In this document: in pieces, positions 34,136 through 44,738 of the stretch | Position numbering within the stretch: the first letter of the stretch is position 1 | Layout of the letters: the number at the start of each line of letters is the position of its first letter | Source of the DNA: Eutypa lata | Taxonomy: Eukaryota > Ascomycota > Sordariomycetes > Xylariales > Diatrypaceae | Assembly: GCA_022661535.1 (NCBI GenBank) | Contig: JAKULF010000007.1 | Span: forward strand, 3,162,001 to 3,226,000 | Direction: 5' to 3' | Length of the DNA stretch: 64,000 nt | Position numbers and translations under genes: made by a program | Notes under the pieces: model-generated | What the model was told of the DNA's origin: nothing | Seen by the model: the letters and a program-made list of their open reading frames with translations, nothing else | Database searches by the model: none

Positions 34136-36318
34136 GTACCTTCCGCCGCTATCTTATCTCTCTCATTTTGCGGCTGGCACCAGTTTTGCTGGAAATTTCT
34201 TCAAAGGGGGGACATATTCGAGAGAAAGAGGGGACTCCTAGATAACCCCTACCTAGCTGTTCCTAGCTTGAAAGTTCCGTAAAGAAAGTAATTGCTAACT
34301 CCAGATGGATACAGTGCTGGAATGTGTTAGCGAGTAGGTACGTACGGGGTGGCAGCGCAACTAGGTATAGTTTTACGCAGTCAGGTTGATAGAACAACGG
34401 GCTCAAAGGCAAGAAAAGAAAGAAGCTCAGGAATGTTGAAATGTCTGTGACCTGGTACTGCGTCGGGCATCTGCTGCGACAGCGCGGGTAGCAACTGCAC
34501 CCCCGCCTCTATTGCGTTAAAGGTTTAGGCAAGTTCGATATCTAGTTAGACAGCCAATGGAGATGTGTTTATGAAAGGGGAGATGAAGGTCCTAGAAGAG
34601 ACATGTGATGAGCCTTACCTACCTCAAGACTCGTTCGGGCCGATGCTCGGAAGACATCGGTAGATGTTCGGTGGTACGAAGGGAAGGGCATTATATTACT
34701 ATTGATAATAGCATCATATCAACTAGTTACTTGTTTGCTTGAAGTATTCACTTGATACTACATTGTCAACCCCCATGGTGAATGTCTGGTATGTCAATCA
34801 TGGATCGTTGGCGCGTCTAGACTGCATGAAGCTACCTAGTATGTTCCCCTTTTCGACTAGGCCAACCAACGGGTGCCTCTTCATACGTAGTTGCCATCTT
34901 GACAGGAAATTCGACCAATACAGATGACTGACTGGGGATATCTTGCCACCCAGGTTATATTACTTGACTTCCAATGTGTGGCATTGTATTCAACCTCGTT
35001 TTCTCCGCAGCCTGTCGTAGCATGGTAATGGGCAATATTTTTGAAGCCCATGGCTTATAGTCAATACTCCGGGACTCTTGCGCATCTTACGGCATCGAGG
35101 TACAAGAGTCCTTGTCCTGGAACCATATAGAAAGTTCTTCACCCTAGAACTATACAGAACCAGCTAGTAGTAGGATATACCATGTCCAACATCACCTTAG
35201 CTATAGCCCCGAGAACAAGCCGTACTCCAACTCTAGGAGTTTTGAATGTCGAAGATATGAACATAAAGTGAGAAACGAGCAGTTGGGTCTCCTACCAGTC
35301 TCGTGATCATTTTCAATCACATGATATATGTATGAATGAAAGAGGAAGAGCGAAAACCGAAGGACGATAAGTTGACGAAATATCCTTCGATATGTAGTCA
35401 TCGTAAATGACCGACCACCACGTCTTCATATACACACGTGTATCTCATCGAAGACTAGGGATGTGCCAATATGAAGCTAAAATGTTGACATATGCTTCCA
35501 TCATATTTGTCGTTGGAGCTTTTCCGGCCTTTCGCCCCTTATGTATACCTGACATGTCGGCGCCCCTTTTTGTTTAGCTTGCTGAGGACAAAGACTCCGT
35601 GGTTTCCATGCTCCAATTCGTTTCCTTCCGCTTCGGAGAGCATTATACCACGAATGAGAAATTATAATAATAATAATGGCGGCTATTAGGAACGTGGACG
35701 TATTTGAAGTAAGTAAAATAGGAAGAAGGAAAAAGAAAGCGTGTAATATAGAGTCTCTACGGGAAGTGGGAGTGAAGCCGAAGATCCTTACTGGCGGGTG
35801 TCGTTGGCGCCATACGTAAGCAACTTGACACATACTTAGCAAGGAGCTTGTAGTGCAGGAGGTTAGAAATAACATTGGCCTATAGAGTAGATGTTTCGTT
35901 TCACAAAACGTAATGCGGTCGAGATATGTACCTATGTAGCTAGTTAGATGCGACAATTTCGTGATTATGATTTGATATGATGACTTCAATATTCATTATG
36001 TAGCTAGAGATGTAAACTGAGATCATTAAGCTATGTATCTAGTCTCCTGTTGATCTGGGTGAGCGCTAATAAGTCAAAAGCTTGAATGGACAGCACTGAT
36101 GATGAGGTTTTGTTATAACTTAAAACGCGTCATCCCATCTCACTAAAGTGAAGTATGTACTCCAGAAATCGCAATCCGAAACGTCCGCCACGGTGCCAGC
36201 CACTCCGATCCTGAAAGTGTTTAAAATAAACTTGAATTGTCAGGACAACGCCACCAACCTTCCTTACTTCTAACATAATTGAAAAGAATTATGTGAACCT
36301 ACTATTACTTCCAATTAA
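34136..36318. other. Gene-poor region
   Basis: Scattered frames under about 165 codons, with no recognisable domains on either strand. The 162-codon minus frame at 35501-35989 is hydrophobic by composition and contains no family motif. I treat the stretch as non-coding or unresolved. Confidence 0.5.
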
Positions 36319-36647
36319 GGGGCTGATTGCGAATAAAAACATCGGCTTGCTTAATGACTTGCCTTACCAAAAGGTACATTTTATGTTTTGTCGGTTCGAA
36401 TCGAATAATCGAATCGATTCAGTACGTAAAGGGTTGCTGGTCGAAGCTGGACGTTGTTCCATAAGTATTCGGAGCCGGAATGCTTATTTATTGGATGTAC
36501 CGCTGATAAGAAATTTAACGATTCAGCGACGGCCCGTGCGATGTTGAATATACTTCAAGTACATGCTCCACGGGTACGAATTATGCAAGTTGTTTAGCAT
36601 AGGCCATAAGCAAAAGCATCGATTTGTTTTTGTTCGCAGTCAGCCCC
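36319..36647. mobile_element. MITE-like element with terminal inverted repeats, PIF/Harbinger-like
   Basis: The ends are inverted repeats. The left end begins GGGGCTGATTGCGAATAAAA, and the reverse complement of the right end begins GGGGCTGACTGCGAACAAAA. The outer 22 bp match at 20 positions, and weaker similarity continues for about 20 bp more. Both mismatches are C-to-T on the left copy. The element is directly flanked by TAA on each side (36316-36318 and 36648-36650), a 3-bp target duplication of the TWA type typical of PIF/Harbinger elements. At about 329 bp with no credible ORF it is a non-autonomous (MITE) candidate. Superfamily placement rests only on TIR and duplication. Confidence 0.7.
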
Positions 36648-37899
36648 TAAATCTCACCGAATCCTCTAATATTATCAAGTAGGTTGGGCTCTGCGTAAGG
36701 TGGCCTTAACTAATATCTAGATACCTAGACATAACAGCATAAGTATAGAAATGCGTATTCTCAAACAGTAATCAGCCTATTACCCCTTGAAGATGCTTAC
36801 GTATATGCTGCTAGTTTCTTCTCTCGAGTTCTCAAATCGAGCCACCGGAAGAATAAACTTCACATATTATTTATGTACATAGTTAGCATGGGGCAATTGC
36901 TGGCGGTGACGTGAGCGAGGTTAATTACATACTTACATATGTACATAGAGAGCTATGATCGTCCCTGGATTTCCTGATTGGTATGTTGTAAATTAGCTCT
37001 ATTATGTAAAGAAATAGCAAAAACATCCTGGCGGCTCTCTCCGCGCGGCTGCCCCGGATCCACCATTGTTTATGTGAGGTGCCCGGTCCGTTTCGAAACA
37101 AAACTCGGTCCCGGGGTCGATCCTTTTGGATTGACCAACCGCTCCTGGCCCCTGACCCCCTGGCCCAATCATCCTATTCCAGAACTGACCATCTTTGATC
37201 ATTGGTGTAAGGGGATCTCTACGCAACTACATACATACCTACATACGTACGTCTCTCTAGCAGATCTTTCCGGGAGTAGGAAGTTTGGGTTTTAGTGTGC
37301 ACTGATAATTATGTATGTATGTTTTGGTCTTCGGCCAAACTAAAAATGAGAACACCCTAGGCAAGATCGACATCAAGAGCCGTGATGTGTTCTAAATTGG
37401 GAGGCTTTTTAGATCAGATTAGTGACTTATTCGCAATAGCTTATTTTTCCCTCCAGTAAGCTGAGAGAGATGCTCGATTCCTCCCTCATTCCGGATCTGA
37501 TCCATTGCGTAAGTGTGTGTGTATCCAAGATGGTAAGGTATGTACATAGGTAGAGTAGATGGCGAACAGGTGAGGCCTACACACGTAATCCAGGTTTGGA
37601 TCTCAGGAGCTTCGGTGCTTTTTCACTGACCAACCTTGTCCCACACGTGAGGTAGGTAAGTAAGGAGGTTAGCCATCTCTATAAAGAAGCAGACGTTTCC
37701 CTTCTCCAGCATCCTCCCAAGACAAGCTTCTGAGTAGCCCAGTTCTCAAGTCCCATTCCTCCTGATTTCTTTCCTCTTCCTGATCCAAAGACAAAAGACA
37801 CTTTCACTACGAGCTAGCCTCATTCATTCTCTAAACACTACCTTTACCAACAAAAAAAGCATTTCTTCAACAAACAAACAAAACACCCAACATCACAAA
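36648..37899. other. Gene-poor region and promoter of the secreted repeat protein
   Basis: No gene up to 37899. A short hairpin with a TTCG loop lies at 37322-37340. (ATAC/GTAC)n lies at about 37227-37250. The last 200 bp are CT-rich, then A/C-rich up to the ATG (AAAATGGC context), typical of a strong fungal 5' leader. Confidence 0.5.
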
Positions 37900-38514
37900 A
37901 TGGCTCGATTCATCTTCACCATCTTCGCCGCGGCCGCCTGCCTGCAGAACGGTATCGCCCTACCTCACGGCAGCAACAACAACAACGGCGTCGTGGAGCG
38001 CCAGTTCGGCGGTCCCGGCGGTCCGCCCAGCGGCAGCTTCAGCGACGGCCCCCGCCCAACCGGCACGCCGACGGGCGGCTTCCCCGGCTTCCCCAGCGGT
38101 CCCGGCGGCCCGCCGACCGGTATCCCGACTGGCTTCCCCACGGGTGCCCCGACTGGCATCCCATCTGGGTTCCCGACCGGTGCGCCCGAGTTTCCCGAGC
38201 CGCCCGCCCAAAAGCACCGCCGCGCCATCCCCGACCTCCTCAACGCGCGACAGGAGGGTGGCGGTGACCAGCCGCAGCCCACGGGTCCGCCGCCCACGGG
38301 CATCCCGACTGGTATTCCTAGCGGCTTCCCTACTGGCATCCCGTCTGGCTTCCCAACTGGCGGCCCCGGCCCCGTCCCAACCGGTGGCCATGGCGGACCC
38401 CCTCCTTCTGGCTTCCCGACCGGCGTTCCTACGGGAATTCCTAGTGGCTTCCCGACAGGTGGGCCCGGACCTGTCCCTACTGGTGGCTTTGGAGGAGCTC
38501 AGGGATTCTAAGTT
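37900..38514 (+). CDS. Secreted Pro/Thr/Gly-rich repeat protein, function unknown
   Basis: Intronless, 203-204 residues, ending at TAA just before a T-run. Residues 1-20 (MARFIFTIFAAAACLQNGIA) are a clear signal peptide, with cleavage likely before LPHG. The mature protein is built from imperfect units such as PTGIPSGFPTG, PTGFPTG and PTGGPGPVPTGG in two blocks (about 50-95 and 125-203). Between them is a non-repetitive basic linker with KHRRAIPDLLNARQ (about 102-115), containing an HRR/KHRR site a Kex2-like protease might cut. There are no cysteines after the signal peptide, so it is neither a hydrophobin nor a disulfide-rich effector. Dense Thr/Ser/Pro suggests O-mannosylation and a cell-wall or extracellular, elastin- or collagen-like extended structure. 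No known domain is recognised. The role is inferred only from composition. Confidence 0.8.
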
Positions 38515-38548
38515 TTTTTATAAAAAAGAGTGTTGAATCTTGAGGAAT

Positions 38549-38610
<62 letters not shown>

Positions 38611-39366
38611 TCTAAGCCCTTCGCTAAGGCTGGGCCTGTTGTACGATTCGCGAAGGGCGGACGCTTCCGGGTCATGGTTTGGGAAAATTTTAGGTGGTTG
38701 TCTTCGATTCTTGTAAATATACCGATAGATGTTATTATGTTCGCGCCAATTATGGGCCGGCATTGCTGATAGCTATCGGGTTTGTTAGGGTACGGTTAAA
38801 TACAATATAACCCACCCCTTTGGGTCACATTATATATATATGAAACTGGCAAAGTGACAATCGAAATTCTCCCACAATGTTTGTTCTACTCTTGAGATTT
38901 GCCTATACAACTACTAGGTGAATACTTGTGACCATTTAACTATGTACTGTATAACCATGAGTTTGCATTCGTTCCCCGTTTATAATTCATATATGTAAGT
39001 AAGTATTCCACCGAACCTTATCATATAGAAACGTAGTACACCACATACAGAACAGCCGCTTACCACTCCATAATCTAGTTACCTGTTAAGAGAACAACGT
39101 CGCTAGCCTATACATATTCCAAAAACAACAGTAGTACCTACCTAGTGCTAAGTAGTATAGCAGGGGAAAAGAGTGAGTCGAAAAGGTCCTCGCCTTAAAA
39201 CACTCTTTCATGATCCATCAAATTCATTTCTCAGCGACGTCTTTCTAACCACAACTCCGCTGGTATCTCTCTCTTAGTATTCCTATTTACACATCCAGTC
39301 AATCTCCTAACCCCAATACCACCCTCCACGTCTATCCCCTATCTACCTATCTATCTATCTGCCCAC
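38515..39366. other. 3' flank and intergenic region with a long (AG)n microsatellite
   Basis: Includes the AG repeat listed separately. AT-rich sequence and GTAAGTA-type repeats (38997-39005) follow. (CTAT)n lies at about 39340-39358, next to the 5-oxoprolinase stop. No gene. Confidence 0.6.
38553..38606. repeat. (AG)27 dinucleotide microsatellite
   Basis: An uninterrupted AG run of 54 bp about 40 bp after the stop of the secreted repeat protein, probably within its 3' UTR. Confidence 0.97.
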
Positions 39367-42300
39367 CTAGGCCTGAAGCGCCGCCTCCTCTCTAGCAGCA
39401 TGGCTCCCCTTCCTCCAAGTCTCAGTATGATCCTTCTTACCCGGGACGGCCTTCTCGCGGCCCGCCGGACCCCACCCACCACCGCCGGGGGTGTGGATGA
39501 TGATCCTATCCCCCGGCTTCATAGGGGCGCTATTCTTAGCGCCAAGGTTGATGTACCTCTCCTCGTACTCCTCCACTTCCTCCTTACTACCACCACCACC
39601 ACCACCACCATCAGTACCCCTAGTAGCATGCGCCCCCGGCAGCGCCAGATCCCGCTCCGGATCCGTCTTCAGCACGCGCCGCACCCAGACGTTGAGGCCG
39701 CACTCGGCGTCGCCGCCGCCCGCGAGGCCGTACGGCTTGTAGACGCGGCGCTCGCTGAGGATCGAGGCCTGGACGGGGATGCGGAACTCGATGTCGCGGA
39801 CGACGCCGTCGCCGCCGCGGTGCTGGCCCGCGCCCCCGGACCCGGGGCGGATCGAGAACTCCCGCAGCACGACCGGGTACCGGCGCTCGAGGACCTCCGA
39901 GTCCGTGATGCGCGTGTTGGTCATGTGGGTGTGGACGCCGCTCGTGCCCTCCCAGTCCGGGCCCGCGCCCGACCCGCCCGCGATCGTCTCGTAGTACCCG
40001 AACCCCCGGACCTCCTTCTCGCCCGACACGTTGCCCCCGAACCCGAACGTCAGGTTGTTGCAGTCGCCCTGCGACGCGGCGCACGCCTCGAACGCGCGGA
40101 AGATGACGTCGGTCACGCGCTGCGACGTGAGCACGTTGCCGCCGACGACCGCGGCGCCGTTGGATGGGGATAGTAGTGAGCGCGGTGGGATCTTGACCGT
40201 GATGGGCTTCAGACACCCCTGGTTCAGGGGGATGTCCTCGGAGATCAGGCAGCGCAGGCAGTAGATGATAGCCGAATAGGTGACGGCCTCCGGCGCGTTG
40301 ATATTGCCGTAGACCTCGGGCCCGGTGCCCTCGAAGTCGAAGATAGCCTCACCCTTTTCCGGATCGATGGTGACACGGAGGCGGATGGGGGTCCCGTCGT
40401 CCATGAAGTCAACGGCAGCCAGGTCCTTGCCCTCGAAGCGCTTGTAGACCTGCTTGAGCAGGTGGCGCACGCATAGCTCGGCGTTCCGCTGGATGCTGAC
40501 CATGTAAAACTGCACGGTATCCTCGCCGTACTCGCGGATCAGGCCCTCGATGAGCGAGATGCCCTTCTGGTTCGCGGAGACCTGCGCCCGCAGGTCGTTA
40601 ATGTTGTCCGCCAGGCACCGCGTGCCGCTGCAGCCCGGATACTGCGCTGGCTCCCGATACAGCAGCTCCGTGATCCGCTCCTCGTTGAACTTGCCCTCGC
40701 TGACGATCTTCTCGCTCTTGATCGCCGCGCCCTCCTGGAAGAGCTCGCGCGAGTGCGGCGGCATGCTCCCGGCGGTGATACCGCCGATGTCGGCGTGGTG
40801 GGCTCTCGACGCCGCGTAGAATAGGATCTTGTCGCCCTTCTCGTTGAACGCCGGCATGAGGAGCGTGATATCTGGTAGATGTGTGCCTCCGTAGGAGGGA
40901 TGGTTAGATATGATGACATCGCCCTTCTTTAACCTGCCTTCCCAAATCTTCGCCTGCGTCCTGACACATGTTGACATCGATCCTAGATGCACTGGTAAAT
41001 GTGGCGCATTCGCTACTAAACCACCACTAGCATCGAAAATAGCACATGAGAAATCAAGGCGTTCCTTAACGTTTGTACTGACACTGGTTTTCTGCAATGC
41101 CCGACCCATCTGCTCGGCGATGGCCATGAAACGGTGGCCAAAAATACTAAGCAAGATCGGGTCGGCTTCTCGCTCAGTTGTCTCCTGTTTGGTAGATCTT
41201 TTTGCATGTTAGCAATCAAGCCATCAATATAATAAGATACCACAAAAATTGAACTCACTCCTCTTTAACCTCCTTCTCGAGATCAATGACGACATGCGTG
41301 TCCAATATCAACGCCTTGGCCTTAGGAGTCACCACGATAGTCTGGGTACCATCAGCCAACATAGCTGGGCCCTGGATCTCGTCCCCGATAGCTAGGTCGA
41401 CGAGTTTATAGATAGGTGTTTCCTTCCGCCCGCCCTCGAAGTAGACCTGTGACTTTCCGTGCGCCTTCTGGTTGTCGGCGGCAGCGATAGCCTGACGCTT
41501 GACATCGCGGAGCTGCTGATCCACCGTCTTTTCCTGGTACCGGAAGCTCTTGCCGATGCCGCGCACGCGGACATCGTCGACAATGACGTCGCGGTCGTCG
41601 AGGGTGAAGCCGAACTCGTAGCGGTGGTGCTTGACGAAGGCCTTGCCGAACGCCCAATCCTCGCCGCCGAAGAACTCCTCGGCGTCTTCCGCGCTGGGCT
41701 TCACGATCATGAGCGCCGATTCCGTGCCGCGGTACCGCATGTTGAGGTACTCCTCGAAGACGATCTCGCCGTCGTCGAAGCCCTGGTCCCGCAGCGCCTG
41801 CCGTGACTTCTCCCGGAGCTTTGCCATCTTGGCCTTCAGGTCGTCCACCACGGACCCACCCTCGCCCGAGTCCTGCCACACCTTCGAGTCTGGCTCTTGT
41901 CGCTCGTCTACCACGTCCGCGAGCGCCATACCATACGCCGACAGCACCGACGAGTACCGGTGGATCAGGATCTGGCGGATGCCGAGGGACTCAGCGATGG
42001 CGACGGCGTGCTGGCCTCCGGCGCCGCCGAAGGTCGCCAGGCGGTGTTTCGAGGAATCGTGACCCTTCGCTTCGGTGATGGACCGGATCGGTCTCGTCAT
42101 CGCCTCGTTCGCGACGGTTAGGAAGCCGTACGCCACCTCGTCTGCGCTCATGTCCTTGCCGGTCTCCTTATTGATCTGGTCCCGGAGCTCCTCTATAACC
42201 TTCTTGCTCGCCTCGTAATCCAGGCCCTCGTCTTCGTTCTTGCCGAAGATCTTCGGGAAGAACTCGGGCAGAAGGCGGCCGAGGAACAGGTTCGCATCCG

Positions 42301-43627
42301 TCACCGTAGCGGGTCCCCCTTTCCGGTAGCATGCCGGGCCAGGATGAGCACCAGCGGACTCGGGCCCCACGACGAAGAGCCCGTTCTTGAAGAACAGCAT
42401 GCTTCCGCCTCCCGCAGCAACGGTATTAATATCGAGCTGGGGCGACTGTATTGTCACGCCAGCCGTGGTAGTCTCAAAGACATGCTCGTACCTCCCCTCG
42501 CCATACCGCGACACATCCGTACTCGTACCGCCCATATCGAAACCAATGACGGGAATCTTCGTCTCGTCATCGTAACTCGTGATAGCGTAGCCGACCACAC
42601 CACCAGCAGGGCCCGACAAGATAGCCTTCAAGCCGGTGAACTTCTCGACATCGACGAGGCCCCCATCGCTCTGCATGAACTCGCACCTGGCGCCGCGGCT
42701 GCTGCTGGCCCCCTCCTCCTGCTGCAGGACGCTGCGCGTGCCCAGGCCGCCGACGAACCCCCGCTGGAAGCCGGAGATGTACTTCTTGATGGCGGGGGTG
42801 AGGTAGGCGTCGGCGCAGACGCTGGTGGCGCGGCTCACGAGCTTGATCATGGGCATGAGCTCGTGGCTGAGCGACACGTGGCGGAACCCGAGGTCGCGTG
42901 CCACGCGGCCCACGAGCGCCTCGTGGTCCGGGAACGTGTAGCCGTGCATGAGGCAGACGGCGATGCTGCTGATCCCCCGGTCGCGGACGGCCCGCAGCTG
43001 CCGCCGGATCTCGCCCTCCTCCGGCCGCCGGAGGATGCGCACCGCCTCGCCCGAGAGCCCCATGACGAGGTCGGCACGCCCGGCCGCGTCGGTCCCAGCG
43101 TGGACCGAGGCCGACGTGAGGTGCCGCTCCGGGTCCTCGGCGTAGTCCTCGAGCGTGACGCGCTCGTCGACCTCAACGACCTCCTCGTACAACACATCGG
43201 GCTTTCGGATCGCCAGGTCGAAAATGCGCGGCCGGCTCTGGTTGCCGATGGCGAGGCAGTCGCGGAACCCCCGCGTGGCTACGAGGGCGATGCGCTCACC
43301 CTTGCGCTCTAGTAGTGCGTTGGTAGCCACCGTGGTGCCCATGCGGATGCTGTCGATGCGGGAGGTGTCGAGGGGTTCACCGCGCGGTATCTCTGCCCTC
43401 CCACCCTCGCCTCCTCCCAGGAACTTGCTCACGATACGCCGGATCCCCTCCAGGGGCGCGTCCTCGTAGTTGGCCGGGTCTTCGGACAGCAGCTTGATGA
43501 CGACGTCGTCGTGGCCGTCGAGCGTGCCTACGCAGTCTGTGAAGGTACCGCCCCGGTCGATAGCGATGCGGATCCCACGGCTGTTGCTACTGCCGCCGCC
43601 GTTGTTCTGATCAGAAGAAGAACCCAT
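39367..43627 (-). CDS. 5-oxoprolinase (ATP-hydrolysing), HyuA-HyuB fusion
   Basis: Two exons: 43627-41259 and 41197-39367. The 61-nt intron has a GTGAGT donor, a TGCTAAC branch site and an AAAAAG acceptor, the only nearby AG that keeps frame. This gives 1399 aa. The first half is HyuA-type: [16 protein letters not shown] (about 19-34), [17 protein letters not shown], and the actin-like ATPase signature [21 protein letters not shown] (about 360). The second half is HyuB-type: [60 protein letters not shown], and [20 protein letters not shown]. Family knowledge: the cytosolic enzyme opens 5-oxoproline to glutamate using ATP in the gamma-glutamyl (glutathione) cycle. Length slightly exceeds yeast Oxp1, partly from a Gly-run linker near the C-terminus. 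Two very GC-rich blocks (about 42690-43250 and 39640-40130) contrast with the middle. A broader hydantoinase substrate cannot be excluded. Confidence 0.93.
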
Positions 43628-44738
43628 TGTGGCGATTGGGCTTGGTTAAAGTACTATTTAATATGTATGCGTGTATTGTTGTTAGTTGTACCTAAAAGGT
43701 AAATAACGAATGGGAAGAATGTATGATATTCTTAGGTTTAAATAACGAAGAAACCCGATAGAAAATTATTAAAGAATCGAGAGTTTATGCCATCCATATG
43801 GTGAACTTTCAAGCTGCCATGAAGCTCAACGGGTAAATAAATAGATATCTGAGCAACTATGTGAGTGAGCAATAGAATCTTTCTCATATGCCCCCAAAAC
43901 ACAATACAATGGGCAGTAGATGTAAGTAACACGGAGGTTTAAACGTTTTCACAATGTTTAAATCTCGAACTACTTGCGTACTTTACATTATGTACCTACA
44001 TACTGTACTTACTTAAATAAACTACGGCTCGAGATGCCGAAAATCCACTCGGGCTTCCGGCGCCGTTTCTTTGCAATGAAAGACTAAGTTCAACTGCTTA
44101 TAAACCCTTCTAGCTTTCCGCCGGTGTCGTCACTATGGTGTGCGTTAGCATTAAGGGGAGATGATTGTCGATTATTCAGCCCCGCTACAGCTTGAGCAGC
44201 AGCTAAAAGTTACCCCGCAGTCGAGGTCGACGCTCGCGGTAGCGGAGATGGAAGTCCGATTGTTTCGAGATACCTAGTAGGTAGTAGTTACATAAGGCAC
44301 TGATAGGTCTGAGACGTAGATACCTATCGTTACTCCACCGAATACATAAGTATAAGTATTGTACTCTTCACAGTAGGTATTGAATTGGATTATTATTATT
44401 AAGAGGCATATGTGTCGTTGCTTTGTAATTGTAGTACGAACGAAGTAGCCTCAGATTAAAATATGTATAGCGTAATTTTGTGTGATGTTGCCAACCCCTA
44501 TTATTTGATACGAATCAAGCCCCCCTGCTCCCTCTCTGCCCCTTTAAATCTCGCGGTCTAATAGTCGTACAATCATCGTGCAAGCATCCGCCTGCGTCAG
44601 CTGTTGCCAAACACTCCAAATGCGCCATATATGTCTCCCCATGACATAGAATAATGTATCATATAAATGCTCAGCATACGGGTGTCCCTAGTCATTCATA
44701 TACTCTGCCCCCTTCATAAAAGCGCATTTAATACCGGC
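43628..44738. other. Intergenic region
   Basis: Upstream of 5-oxoprolinase (-) and downstream of the sorting nexin (-). AT-rich, with no frame above 64 codons and no recognisable RNA. Confidence 0.55.

Noticed and set aside
35501..35989. 162-codon hydrophobic minus-strand frame
   Set aside because: Hydrophobicity comes from AT-rich codons. No initiation context, domain or splice support.
36390..36415. GGTTCGAATC, which resembles a tRNA B box
   Set aside because: No A box or acceptor stem at tRNA spacing; it lies inside the TIR element and is part of a TCGAAT/ATTCGA palindrome.
37900..38514. Kex2-processed multi-copy peptide (RiPP or pheromone) precursor
   Set aside because: The repeats are not separated by KR/RR sites. 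Only one strong basic site exists, in the linker, so a multi-copy peptide precursor is not supported.
39400..40173. 257-codon plus-strand frame opposite 5-oxoprolinase
   Set aside because: Shadow of the GC3-rich HyuB coding sequence; Ala/Arg/Asp/Val composition only.
42344..43312. 322-codon plus-strand frame opposite 5-oxoprolinase
   Set aside because: Shadow of the GC3-rich HyuA coding sequence, with no domain.
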